From NCBI RefSeq assembly GCF_963583255.1, contig NC_084805.1:7804827-7868826 (forward strand): a DNA stretch of 64,000 nt, read 5' to 3'. The position numbers were made by a program, and so were the translations under genes. Source of the stretch: Pyrus communis (lineage: Eukaryota; Streptophyta; Magnoliopsida; Rosales; Rosaceae). The notes beneath the pieces were generated by a model. The model did not search any database. It was given only the letters and a program-made list of their open reading frames with translations, and was not told the DNA's origin. Each line of letters starts with the position of its first letter. The stretch's first letter is position 1. Below are positions 24,372-38,554 of this stretch, in pieces.

Positions 24372-27300
24372 TCTCATTAAGCTCGACCCACTGGTTCGAA
24401 CACCGCGCCTAAAGCGTCTGCAACGAATTCTAGCAGCCACAAAAGACACAAGAATCGTCATGGCCATGGCAATGGGCGGCAATCCCCAGCACGGGCCCCA
24501 GGTCAACAGAATCAAGGCCCACCCAAGGGAGGAAATGTGACCTAGAAGTGCCAACCCCTTGCCCCCAAGGCCCCAAACTTCAAGAACAAGGGAAAACTTA
24601 TCGTTCAATTGATTTCCACTGAAATGGACATATGCTACCCCTGAGTAACAACCATTGGTCAAGCATATGCCGAGCTACCCCTGAGTCTATTGCCAAGTAT
24701 CATTCCCGTTGTGAGTCTAACTTTGCACATGTGGAACATCCGGAAGATGTTACTACATCCATAGAGATATCAGATTTTCAAGGCATAAGCTCCAATAGAC
24801 GAATAAATTTTAGACATGTTTTAGGGTGTTTTACCCTTAATGGCCGAACCCACTAGAAGTGGCCGGACCCCCTTATTTTTCTAGGTTTATGGTTTAATTT
24901 TGGACAATTTTTCTAAGTCTTTCGAATAATTTGTTTGGTTTTGGTTTGTTTTGAATTATGGATTGTTATTTTATGCATATTATTTCTCGAATTGATTAAT
25001 TGAATGAATGGAATTATATTTATGCATGTGACCAATGCAATTAATTTATTTCTAGGTATATGTCTAGAAGGGAAGTTAATTGTATGGCTGATAGTGCTAC
25101 CATGCACACCATATTGCGTGAGTGACACTATTTTACTAACTTTGTACGTAAGAAAGCACCTCTAGCAACTCTTTTAGGCCTATCCAACCTGATTGAAGGA
25201 TACGAAAAGGCTTGTATCATGTTATCCAATGGTACTGTCTTAATCATTAAAGAGGCCATCTATTTTTCATGTTCCAGAAGAACATTGCTGAGTTTTAAAG
25301 ATATTCAAGATAATCAATATCTTATTGAAACCACTAAAGATAATGGTTTTGAATTTCTTTGTATCACTTCGTACGAATATGGCCACAAGTGTATTCAATA
25401 GAAGTTGGAACGTCTCTCCCGAGTGGATTATTCATAACAACCATTCGTGGCATAGAAGCCCACCATGTGGCTGGCCCTGTGCCTGAGTTCCAGAGCACTT
25501 TGCTGTTTTGGCATTACTGTATGGCATATCCTGGACGTGATATGATGCGCCATATCCTCAAATCATCACATGGGCATTATTTACCTCCCTATGTTGGATT
25601 CCCGCCATGCAAAGCATGTTCTTTGGAGAAGTTGAATACTCAACCCTTGATTACAAAGATCATTCACAACCATTATAAATTTCTTTAGAGGATTCAAGGG
25701 GATATTTATGGACCTATCCAACCAACATACGGACCATTTAGATACTTTGTGGTGTTGGTTGATACATCGACACGATGGTCACATGTTTGCCTATTGTCTA
25801 CACGCAAGCTGTATTTGCCAAACTCCTAGCATAAATTATTAAGCTAAGGGCTCACCACCTTGATTATCTGATCAAGTTGATCCAACTAGATAACGCTGGA
25901 GAGTTTACGTCACAGACTTTTGACATATTATTGCATGTCAATAAAGATTGATGTGGAACATCATGTACCCTATGTTCACACCCAAAACGGCCTGGCAGCA
26001 GCTTTCATAAAGCACATTCAATTGATAGCTCGAACTTCGGTTATTCGAACTAAATTGCCGGTATCTGCCTGAGGCTATGCAACATTGCATGCAGCTATGC
26101 CGGTCTACCTGAGGCCCACTGCTACCCAACCTCATTCATCGTTACAGTTGGTTACTGGATACAAGCCTGATGTCTTGCATTTACTTATGTTTGGGTGTGC
26201 AGTCTATGTGCTAATAGCGCCGCCACTATGTACTAAAAGGGATCCTCAGAAAAAAATGGGAATCTATGTCAATTATGATTCGCAATCAATTGTTCGCTAT
26301 TTAGAACCTTTGACAAGAGATCTCTTTATCACACATTTTGTAGATTGTCACTTTGATGAGACAGTCTTCCTATTGTTAGGGGGAGATAAGTATGCTAACA
26401 CTCCTGGAAAACGTCGCAAATTGTCGTGGTATTCTACCACTATGTCTTATTTAGATCCCTGCACTTCCCAGTTTGAAACTAAGGTGTGACGAATTATAGA
26501 TCTTCAGAGCATTGCTCAGAGTATATCAGATGCTTTTACCAATCTAGCTAAGGTGATAAGATCACATATACCTCCTGCAAACGCACCTGCAAGGATGGAT
26601 ATACCCTATGAACATCACAATCCCGCCTGGGAAGGCTGCACCATCCTTGAAGGTAGGGAGGCCGTACTTTCCACACCGCCTGGTACATTGGCGGCTAGCC
26701 AATCATCTGCTCTGACCCTGAAGTGTAGCAGACTCATTGGTTCAAAGGATTCACAACCCCAGAAAAGGAAATCAGCATCAACTAATGACCCTAGTTTGAA
26801 TCCGACCATCGCTCACTCATTTGTTCCAACGCATTAGGTTATTCTAGATTACGGTGATGTCTTATACGAAACAACCTAACCTCTCGAGAATCGTGAGATT
26901 TCGATCCACTACGTAGTATTGGATGAGGTTTGGAATCATAATAAAATGATTGTCGACGATGCATTTACGTACACAGTAGCTACTGACATCATGCTTAGCG
27001 GTGACATTGAACCACATTCCGTTCATGAATGCCGATATAGAACGGATTGGTCGAATTGGAAATAAGTAATCCAGGTCGAACTCGATTCGTTTGTGAAACG
27101 TAAGATGTTTGGACCTATAGCTCCTACTCCACCACATGTGAAGCTCGTTGGCTACAAGTGGGTTTTCGTGAGGAAGCGTAATGAGAAGAATGAAATAATA
27201 CAGTTCAAAGCTTGCCTCATATTGTAAGGCCTCTCTTAGCACCCTGGGATTGATTACGAAGAGACGTATTCCCTCGTAATGGATGTTATAACATTCCACT

Positions 27301-29029
27301 ACCTAATTAGTTGGTAGTTTCCGAAAAACTGAATATGCAACTTATGGACGTGGTAACCGCGTATCTTTATGGCGATCTAGATATGGAAATCTACATGAAA
27401 GTTCAAAAGGACTTCCATTGACTGGTTCAAATAGTTTTAGACCACGGAACACTCTTTCTATTAGATTGAAGAGATCACTTTAAGGATTGAAACAATCTGG
27501 GTGGATGTGGTATAACCGTCTAAGTGAATATTTAACAAGTCAGGGTTATGTGAACAACGAATTATGCCTATTCGTGTTCATAAAGAAGTCACATTTTGGA
27601 TTTGCAATCATTGCAGTTTATGTCGATGACATGAACCTCATCGGAACTCTCATAAAGCTTGAGGAAATTGCCACTCACTTGAAATCAGAATTTGAGATGA
27701 AAGATCTTGAGAAAACTCGATATTGCCTAGGCCTGGAGATCGTGCATTGTTCGGATGGAATCCTAGTACATCAATCGAACTACACCCAAAATGTGTTGTG
27801 ACGTTTTAATGAGGATAAAGTGAAGCCTTCGAGTACACATATGGTCTTTCGGACTCTAGATGCTAAACAAGATCCCTTCCATCCAAAGAAGGAAGAGGAA
27901 GACATTTTGGAACCCGAAGTTCCATACCGAAGTGCAATTAGGGCTTTATTGTACTTGGCTTAATGCACTAGACCTGACATCTCCTTCGCTGTTAATTTTT
28001 TGGCCAGATATAGCAATGCACCCACACGCAGACACTGGAATGGTGTTAAAGACATTTTCTGCTACCTCAAGGGTACAACGGATTTGGGCTTGTTCTATAC
28101 GCGCGAATCTTCGAGTGTTGCCGCCTCCCTCGGTTCTCAGATTGATTCTCGCCTTATTAGTTACGCAGATGTTGGATATCTGTCTGACCCATATATGGCA
28201 CATTCTCAAACGGACTATGTCTTTACTGTTGGAGACACTACTATATCTTTAAGGTCTACCAAGAAAACGCTAGTTGCCACTTCTTCGAACCATGCTGAAA
28301 TTCGCCCTGCATGAAGCATCACGTGAATACTTTTGGTTGAGAGTAGTCATGTAACATATTCGAAACATTAGTGGTTTTACTTCCGTCGTTGACCTTCCTA
28401 CGACGATATTTGAAGACAATGTAGCATGTATCGAGCAGGTAAGGAAATGATACATCAAGGAAGACAACACCAAGCACATAGCGTCGAAGTTCTTTTATTC
28501 TCATTAGTGACAACAACATCAAAACATTGAAGTTAAGCAAATCTATTCCCAGGACAACTTGGCCAATCTTTTCACCAAGTCATTGCCCAAGTCTACTTTT
28601 CAGAAACTCATTTAAGGAATCGGTATGCATAAATTATCTGAATTGAATCGCTTGTTGTTCTCTTATTTGGAAGTTATGTTTAACTCAAGGGGAGTATCCT
28701 TAAGCATACTCACTTGATCTTAATGTACTATTTTTCCTACCATTAGGAGCATTTTTCCCACTGGATTTTTACTACCTAACTAGGTTTTGATGATCATACA
28801 CCGTTGAGTTCACTTTTCGTTCTGTTTGACATTTGTTTTAGACATTATGCATACTTCTCACTTTTCTCCTTAACCTATGGGTTTTTCTCCCACCTTGGGT
28901 TTTACCATAGCGAGGTTTTGTAAGTTTTACTACCAATGCATACTTTCTTAAATTTGAGACTCACATTGGCCTATTGTGTCACCGACTTCATCAATTGTTC
29001 TACCTTATCTGCTGAAGTTCTAATGCTAG
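24372..29029 (+). mobile_element. Copia gag-pol remnant, plus strand
   Basis: Domain order is as in Ty1/Copia. Gag C-terminus (24380-24860; RHGHGNG, then SNFAHVEHPEDVTTSIEISD). Protease (about 25080-25200; CMADSATMHTIL). GAG-pre-integrase (25440-25690; GRDMMRHILKSSHGH and CKACSLEKL, with YPG where HPG is usual). Integrase core (25690-26490). Reverse transcriptase (26880-27800; VGYKWVF-like block, MWYNRLSEYLTSQGYVNN, intact YVDDMN at about 27620). RNase H (27860-28600; TRRHWNGVKDIFCYLKGTTD). A purine tract follows at about 28685. Many stops and frameshifts; no complete frame. The 5' LTR and gag N-terminus are missing. Confidence 0.85.
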
Positions 29030-29297
29030 TGTTGTAGTCATATTTGGAATAGAAATGTGATTGTAGAAATCCTAGTGTATCTAGGGATATCTTTTATATT
29101 CCTTTTAGTAGTCTAATTCCTATTAGAGTTGTAATCCTAAAAGGGTAAGGATTTTACCTATCCTACTACTATAAATAAAGGCATAATGGGGGTGATACAA
29201 CACACACCTCACAATTAAATCTCTCTCTCTTCTCTCTCACTACCGCCGGCCTCCCTCTCTTTATTCCCTAGAATAGCTCAATTAAATTGCCCTATAG
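29030..29297 (+). repeat. 3' LTR of the plus-strand Copia element
   Basis: It starts TGTTGTAGTCATATTTGG and contains the TATAAATAAAGG promoter near 29171 and a CT-rich leader. It matches, in reverse, 9146-9415 and 21509-21920. The end near CCTATAG is approximate. Confidence 0.75.
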
Positions 29298-29329
29298 TAG
29301 TAATGAGATAGTTAAGAAAATTTGCAATA

Positions 29330-30545
29330 TTGTTATCCCTCAAATTAATACAAATTATCGTTAAGTCGGGAGATTTTACAATTAAATCTTCCATGTGGAT
29401 CCAAAAGAATAATCACTACCCCATTCTAGAAGAAGGGAAATTTTGATAACTAGCCACTTTTTGTACCACAAAATGAATTTTAGCCAACCTTTTACAATTA
29501 TTACAAATATAATTTCCATGTGAAATTTCAAGAATACCCTTGAATTAAAACACTAATTACCCTCCTTCATCCCTTCCCTTCTCTTTAGCAGAAATGCCCC
29601 CAAACCAGAGAGACCCGAGACCACAAAATCAAGTGGAGGTGGACTCTCAATGTTAAAATTTTAACCTTGGGTCCCATACTGAATCATTATCAATGGAATG
29701 TGGAGGTTAAATATCCCTCGCAAGGTTAAAATTTTTACTTGGATGTTTATTCATGGAAGACTTCAAACTAAAGTTAGACTTGGTAAGTTTGTCGAGGATA
29801 TTGATAACATGTGCCTCTTTGCAATAATGGTGATGAAACTCAAGCTCATCTTTTCTTCCAATGCAACTTTGCTAGATTAGCTTGGAATTTGTAAATGATA
29901 ATTGATAAGTCCGTCCACATCACGAATAGTAACTTTGATTTGTTTCTGGATTGGATGGAAACCTTGTCGCATGTTGATAAAAGAGAGCTTAGTCAACTCA
30001 GTAGAGTGTTCATTCTTTAAACTGAACTTCGATGACTCGGTTAACCTTCATAAGGCGGCTGCTGGGTATGTGATTCGAAATCATGGTGGACAGGTCCTAG
30101 GTGCTGGCTCCTTCAATACAGACGGAGCTACTATTTCGGAGGTTGAGGCAAAGGCTTTGAAGGAAGGTTTGGCCTTTGCATCGAGGAAGGGTTGTTCTAA
30201 GCTTTTGGTGGAAGGGTGGTGCCTTGGAATTTGCTTACTACGGTGGAAGAAATTAGAAGACTTGCTCAAAAGTTTGATAACATTGGTTACACGGGAATCG
30301 ATTTCTGTAATTCAAAATACCCTTCCTTCGAGATCTCTTTTGAAGATGCAAAATCTATTTGGAGATGCAAACTTTGCGCCGGATGCTTTTACCATAAATG
30401 AGTTTGAGATTGTTTCGAATCACATTTGGAATCATGTAACCCCTTCTTTCGCTTTAGGGCTCTTAATTTCGATTGTATTGGTATAGGTTGTTCTTGAGGT
30501 TTCTCGTTTTAATGAAGTTCTTTCGTTATCAAAAAAATAAAAAAT
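29330..30545 (+). mobile_element. L1-type LINE, 3' end (zinc-finger region and RNase H)
   Basis: 29698-29790 reads PRKVKIFTWMFIHGRLQTK, the zf-RVT region after plant L1 reverse transcriptases. 29990-30480 reads as an RNase H-like domain (FFKLNFDDSVN, then AAAGYVIRNHGGQVLGAGS, then EVEAKALKEGLAFA). A short A-rich tail (AAAAAAATAAAAAATAA, about 30530-30548) closes it. An unrelated stretch at about 29440-29680 may be an insertion. 5'-truncated and inactive. Confidence 0.75.
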
Positions 30546-30695
30546 AATACAACCGCTTTCAGTACAATCAAAGAGGAAAGCATTTCTAGAAATAAAGAGT
30601 AAATACATCCCAAATATAAGTATCATAAATGAAGTGCCCAATACAAATAATGATATCAGTTACAGAATTCGCCTATCAAAAGATATGAGACCAAG

Positions 30696-30724
30696 ATAGA
30701 TATATCTATATATATATATATATA

Positions 30725-30783
<59 letters not shown>
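30696..30783. repeat. (TA)n microsatellite
   Basis: An AT dinucleotide run of about 85 bases with two TATC interruptions. Confidence 0.95.
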
Positions 30784-30946
30784 TTATAAGAACGAGCAAC
30801 TAATCTTATGTCCGGAAGATAGTCTTCAATCACCACTCTAAACCATCATGATTCTACTTCAACACACTAACAGATTTTTTTAACAAAATTTAACGAAATT
30901 GATGACCGTACTAATAGATTTAGATTAAATTGATGGTTCGATTTGA

Positions 30947-30947
30947 A

Positions 30948-30995
<48 letters not shown>
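30947..30995. repeat. (AAT)n microsatellite
   Basis: About 16 AAT/ATA units in a row. Confidence 0.95.
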
Positions 30996-31129
30996 CATCA
31001 GTAGTTTGAAACAAAAAGATAGAACTGAAAAGTTGGTAAAACATTAAAAAACATTTGTGATAAAACCACCCTAAAAAAAGTATGAGTAAACTGTTATTTC
31101 ACCCTTTGAATTATTACCCTAATTGAAAT

Positions 31130-31975
31130 TAACCTCTTGAATTATTTTTTTGGTAAACTAGCCCCCTAAATTATTTGAAATTAGCCAATTAACCTCTTGT
31201 TAGTAGATTTCATCCATTATTTCGTCAAATTCAAGGGCAAATTAGGCTTGCTATCATTAATTCTTACTTATCAGCTATAACCACCAATAACTTTATGATA
31301 TATGGACCCAAAATAATGTGCAATGATAATATGAAGTGGTCCTTGTGTAAATGTTTTGGTTTTTGTTTGTTTTATGATTATGCTATATGGTTTACACATT
31401 ATTTTGTATTCATGTGTTATAATTTTATTAGTAGTTATTATTGACAAGTAAGAATTAATAAGACTATCTCCAATGGTTGGACTAAAAGCCAAATTTTTTA
31501 GCCTGAAAAATTTAGCTTTTAGCCCAGAAACAGCTTTTCTGCTCCAACTGTTCTAGCCTAAAATTTTAGCCCAGAATTATTAAAGAATGAATTTAGGCTA
31601 TTTTTTTTGTTAAATTAAATTTTAAAAAAATAAATAAATATGTAGACTATCGTAAATTAATTTTATGAACATTTTAATTTAAAAATATTAAATTCCGATA
31701 AATATTAGGTAGAGTTCACTCCGATTTCTAGGCTAAATTTTAGGGAGAATTTGGCATTATTATCATTTAGCATTTAGCCCAAAATTTTCCCTTAGGTTGG
31801 AGTGGGCTTGGGGGAAAATTTTGAGTGGTAATTTAACTTTTAGCCCACCATTGAAGTTGATCTAATGAATTGATTAATTTGCTCTTAAATTTGATGGAAC
31901 GGTGGACAGAATCTAACAACAATAGGTTAATCGACGGAACGGTGGACGGATTCTACGGTAATAGGTTAATCGGCT
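31130..31975. mobile_element. Fold-back element with a MITE nested inside
   Basis: The left arm (about 31165-31275; GCCAATTAACCTCTTGTTAG, then GTCAAATTCAAGGGCAAATT, then ATTAATTCTTACTTA) pairs with the right arm, which is split by the 31462-31862 MITE: TAAGTAAGAATTAAT-like sequence before it (31448-31461) and AATTTGCTCTTAAATTTGAT, then AATAGGTTAAT, after it (31866-31975). The right arm has an internal tandem duplication (GGAACGGTGGAC at about 31899 and 31938). It ends against the TATA box of the 14-3-3 gene. No coding content. Confidence 0.65.
31462..31862 (+). mobile_element. Tourist-like MITE, copy 1 (401 bp)
   Basis: It begins GACTATCTCCAATGGTTGG and ends CCACCATTGAAGTTGATC, with TAA on both sides (31459-31461 and 31863-31865), the 3-bp duplication of PIF/Harbinger-type MITEs. 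A second copy in the opposite orientation lies at 44610-45017. The interior is rich in TTTAGCCC / GGGCTAAA words. Confidence 0.88.
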
Positions 31976-31976
31976 G

Positions 31977-31989
31977 ATTTTATATATAT
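31977..31989 (+). promoter_or_regulatory. TATA box of the 14-3-3 gene
   Basis: TTTATATATATC lies about 105 bp before the ATG and is followed by a CT-rich leader (CCTCTCTCTTTCTC) typical of plant 5' UTRs. It abuts the right arm of the fold-back element. Confidence 0.65.
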
Positions 31990-32091
31990 CGATCCTCGTG
32001 TGCCTCTCTCTTTCTCTTTCATTTGAAATCCCCAAAATCCCAATTTCAGTCGATCCCCAATTTCCCTGATACCGATTTCCAATCCATCCCA

Positions 32092-34518
<2,427 letters not shown>

Positions 34519-34579
34519 AGATAATTGTCCTCCGATTCTTCATCTGTTGTCGCTTAATTCTTGGCGGTTTGTTATTCAA

Positions 34580-34585
34580 AATAAA
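34580..34585 (+). terminator. Polyadenylation signal of the 14-3-3 gene
   Basis: AATAAA lies 62 bases after the stop codon, within AT-rich 3' UTR sequence. Confidence 0.5.
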
Positions 34586-34837
34586 ACGGGGTATCTGAGT
34601 CGTTCTGTTTTGCATTTTCTAGCTTGTATAATTGTCGGATGGCAAAATCAACGTATTTTAGCTATAATTATTTACATGTTGAAGTGTAGTACAATTAGTC
34701 TTTACTCATGGAGTGTGGGGCCAAAAATTGATCAAGGCACAAGCTTGTGTATTGTTTGAATGTTCTTACAAATTTGAGTAGGCTAATCCATGTGTTTGAT
34801 ATTTTGCTTTTGAGAGGTTGATTCGTTTAATCTTGGG

Positions 34838-35668
34838 ATTCTCTCTTTAGTTCATCCTGTTTAGGTTAGTTGGTGATCTATGTACCTATTTACTCGCGTA
34901 CCCGTCTTTGTCCCAATTACTTATATATCAAGTGGATGTGAGTTAGGCCAGTTGGACAGGTAAATTGGAGTAGTTTATCAGAAAATTGCCATAATCCCTA
35001 GTATGACCATCTAAGTTATGGTGTGATATTAACAAATTCAAGTCAAACAATAATATGGTAAGTATACTGTATATTAATTCAGACTGGAATTCAAAAGTCA
35101 GCAACGATTGCTTGAGGCCGGAGTGTATGCATTATGCTTACACTCCGGCCTAAGTTAAAGGGATGGTCGTTGTTCCATCCATCCCGTGGAGCATTAAGTT
35201 CTGAGAAGAAAAACGGACTTGGAAATGTAATGGAATTGATTTGCGAGAGTTATCCTGGAACGTGATTTAGTGCCGTAAGTAGACCGAAATTCACATTTTC
35301 ACTTCCAAATCCAACTGGAGGTTGGTTTTGATGGACCAAATAGAACCACTTGGATTGCTTTAATTTTGGGATCGAGCTGGTTCTTGTGAGGTGGAGAGGA
35401 TGATAAAAATGGACAAGGACTGTAGTATTTTGATTTGAACTTCCATCTCCTAATCGTTATAAGAAATGAAAATTCAAATAAGAAAAAATACATAAAATTC
35501 AAATGAACCCCTCTTTCTCTCGACCTCACCTTACCTAGATCACTCAGCCTCTCTAGGCACCTCCACCCAACTTTGAACCTCGGAACCCCGAAGCTCTCCT
35601 ACTCCCCTATCTTGGTCGCCCAATTCGTGACTCCAACCATCCACATCACACGACAGTGTCCTCTACAC

Positions 35669-35695
<27 letters not shown>
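34838..35695 (+). repeat. 14-3-3 downstream flank, copied at 52722-53445
   Basis: Long collinear similarity starts at TGGGATTCTCTCTTT and continues through GTTTAGGTTAGTTGGTGATC, GGTTGGTTTTGATGGACCAA and GACAGTG-CCTCTACACCTATC. It shows scattered substitutions and small indels. A (CT)n run at 35660-35702 ends it. The block is the upstream part of an F-box gene that follows at 35950. Confidence 0.8.

Positions 35696-35702
<7 letters not shown>
35660..35702 (+). repeat. (CT)n microsatellite
   Basis: About 20 CT units. Confidence 0.95.
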
Positions 35703-35706
<4 letters not shown>

Positions 35707-35949
35707 CACCGACGACCTCTCCTTAGAGCTCATCGTCGTCCTCCCTCTGGTTAGGATTCGCCTTGGTCACGCCTCCACCAACACGCAGATTTTGACCGTA
35801 ACGTCCCCAGATAGCGGCGATTTTGGCATTAACCTTTCGAACCCGTACCAGCGTAGCATTATCCCACTAGGGTAAATTAGTCTCTATCTGTTTGGGGTGG
35901 ACAGGTGTCGAGAATATAAGAGATGGAACACGAACAGAACACTATTTTT

Positions 35950-36290
35950 TAGGACAGTAAATTCGCAACGCACTTATAAGTTCTTCACTGTGGTTGAAAT
36001 CCCTTCTAGTAAGTGAATGATGGAACGTATTCGGAGATTTGTGCCCCTAATCTGGCGTCGCTTAGTTATGAAGGTGTGGGTCAGTATAAAGGAGACATTG
36101 TTTTGAAGCATGTACCCTCTTTAGTTAATTTGTCTATGTCAGTAGTATACGATTATCTAGATCAAGGTTTTGGATTGGTTCGGAGTTATTTTCCACAGCT
36201 ACTCACTCTCAATCTGCACTTGAATCTGGATGAGGTTAGAAAAGTAGATCAACCAAAGAGTTTGCCCTATACTGTTGCATGAAGCATCTG
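35950..36290 (+). pseudogene. F-box/LRR/FBD-type gene fragment, copy 1
   Basis: The frame at 36013-36282 reads CAPNLASLSYEGVGQYKGDI, then LKHVPSLVNLSMSVVYDYLD, then FPQLLTLNLHLNLDE: the leucine-rich part of a plant F-box/FBD protein. No F-box or FBD domain follows; the exons seen in copies 2 and 3 (CHSLLDLTL-like block and FBD block) are missing. The preceding 35700-35880 stretch may include an original 5' exon but no F-box motif is recognisable. Such proteins are SCF ubiquitin-ligase adaptors when complete. Probably dead. 36300-36550 holds nothing recognisable. Confidence 0.65.
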
Positions 36291-36550
36291 TCAGCTTTTA
36301 CTTCAACTGATGCCCCTCTTGCCAATCTTTCAACTCTACATATATATAGTGATGAAAAGTAAGCAACTATACGATCGAGTTTTAAATACTAGGTGTGTAG
36401 GGACTGAGAGTTACTTACGAGGATGGATGTTGTTGTGGACAACTTTTTTCCTCCAAAAGTGGAAAATCAACAGCTTGCCCACATCCACTTTTCCACTTCT
36501 ATCTTCTGCATGTTAAAATCAAATAAACATCAATAAATAAATCTGAAACA

Positions 36551-36659
36551 GATATGTAGCAGATTAAGCAAGCACAATTTGACTTGCCATGGTTTTGGCT
36601 TGATAGATATGTACCAGATTAAGCAAGCACAATTTGACTTGCCATGGTTTTGGCTTGAT
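36551..36659. repeat. Tandem duplication of 55 bp
   Basis: Two nearly identical copies, 36551-36604 and 36606-36659, containing TTGACTTGCCATGGTTTTGG. Confidence 0.9.
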
Positions 36660-36825
36660 GATAAGAAAGCAGCTAGATTTTGTCAAGGTTATAGTCATGA
36701 ATAGATGTAATCGCTGTCCACCTTTATTTTTCTGTTTTATGAACATCTATTGATAATTTTCATAAGAAATAAGAATTCTGACAGATTTAGTCAAGGTTAT
36801 AATAATGAAGAGATAATGGCTTACC

Positions 36826-38530
36826 CATGCATAACCGCTCATAACAAATTGATCCATCTCTTAGCATGTCTTCAGTTAATAGCACCGCATACGAGTCAAC
36901 AACCTGAGTTGCATTAGTTAATAAATCTGAAATCTTGTTATTAGCTCAGTGAATATGATTTTTTGACAAAGTGAAAGAACAGCAAGGAGAAGATGAAATT
37001 GAACAAATTTCAATCACAGAGATGGGTAATTCCACCAGCTATGCCTCAAATTTGCCTCCCTGTCATGGTTAGTCAATGGTGACTTTCCCCTGGGACCAAA
37101 TTGGGAAGGTGATTTTGATGGTTTACTTTTCATTCAGATTGTGGTTAATCTTTCCCTCGTATAAATTCTGCTTTATTTAAAGACTTTCATTATTATCTTC
37201 TTGTTGTGTTTGCTTTTTATTCATTGACGAATATTAAGAAGTCATACAAGTCAGGAATTCGAGTTGCTGGAACAGACTAGCCGACTATACAGTGTGTTCT
37301 GCTTTCAATTTTATTGACTTTGCTCTCCTTTCTCTCTATGTTTTCTTTAGTTAAATGCAGGATCGGGGAGGGCATTACAGTTTCATTGCTACAAAATTGT
37401 ATGGCTACCTCTGTCTCATGTTATCTCAATTATGTTTTGTATTAATATAGAGAAAATGGTTTGGATTCTATTACTAACTTATTTGAATAATATTATTCGT
37501 CAAGATAGTTTTGTTATGCACAAAGTTGAAACACCTATCAAATAGAAATTTGTGAGAAAGGAAAACAACTAACGCAACACATCTTCTGTGATAGGAGATG
37601 AAAAGTGTTGAAACTTACCCTGTTTGAGCTGCATCGGTCCAGTAGCCTTCAATAAGCCTTTGTTCTTCCAAACTCAGCTTTGACAAAACATTTCTATTAA
37701 TGACAGTATTTCTTGATACTCCTTCTCAATGCATTTTTCAGGGACACACAAAGGGGCATGTTCTGCACGGTTCTCCTTATCAAGGCCTTGTTCAGGGGCA
37801 CATTGAGAGGCATGTTCAGCATGGTTCTCCTTACCGATTTGCTTTTCAAGGTCACATAAAGAGGCATCTGCGAGGAGATTAAAGTTGTCAATATCCGAGG
37901 GCAAAAGCATACAATCTGGACATCTCCAATACCCATTATGCTTCATCGATGAATTCAGACCACAACATGCATTATTATACCAATGCTGACATTCGTCATA
38001 CTGGATCATAGGCTCACTGTTATCATTGGTTGCTCCACAGCTACATTCAACCACCCATCCTCTCCCACCCTCCGCCATATAGCTATCACTGTTTTCTATT
38101 CCACTAATTCTCACCCACCCTCCTCCCTTCAAATCTTCTCAAATTTCAACTCTCCTAAAGGTAGGTGCCACATGATATATTTTGCTGACTTTGTCTCGAG
38201 TAAACCCTTTTACAATGGAATCCGGTGGATATAAAATAACAGGTATATCAATCATACCTTTCATATCATGGCCATCAATATCTTTCACTGAGAACTCCAT
38301 AGCCATACCATCACGAGGAAAATTGTTGAAGGGATAGTCTTTTATAAACACTATGCTGTTTAAGATGTTTCGTTGTGGAAGCCTCCCTCCATCAGTATTT
38401 TTGTATATATTGTCCATAAGTGATCGTTGGCTACATGTTTTTTGCTCTGTCTGTCTTGAAGAAGACGACTCATCGAGCATTAGCCTAAGAAGATTTTTCA
38501 ATTGTTTAACATGAGATCGAGTATCCAAAT
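36826..38530 (-). pseudogene. PHD-finger protein gene, broken, minus-strand arm
   Basis: From 38528 leftward one frame runs for 285 codons, interrupted once by a TGA at 38139-38141. The first part (MDTRSHVKQLKNLLRLMLDE, then VFIKDYPFNNFPRDGMAMEF) has no domain that I know. The second part holds a PHD finger (VVECSCGATND, YDECQHWYNNACCGL, WRCPDC) in which the expected Cys of CDEC is Tyr and the expected His of WYH is Asn, so two zinc ligands are lost. A frame change near 37680 leads to LSLEEQRLIEGYWTDAAQTG ending at a splice donor (about 37621). Another exon-like piece (VVDSYAVLLTEDMLRDGSIC, about 36905-36830) also ends at a GT donor. PHD fingers read histone tails in the nucleus. This copy is probably non-functional. 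Much of it is repeated in inverse at 38555-39140. Confidence 0.7.
37862..38516. repeat. Left arm of large inverted repeat
   Basis: This arm (about 655 bp) pairs with 38555-39140 across a 38-bp spacer. The innermost pairing is TTTAACATGAGA / TCTCATGTTAAA. The other arm lacks about 70 bp present here near 38105-38210. Confidence 0.9.
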
Positions 38531-38554
38531 TCTATTACCATTTCATAATTCCCA

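Noticed and set aside
24369..24662. 97-codon minus-strand frame
   Set aside because: Antisense of the Copia gag zinc-finger-like region.
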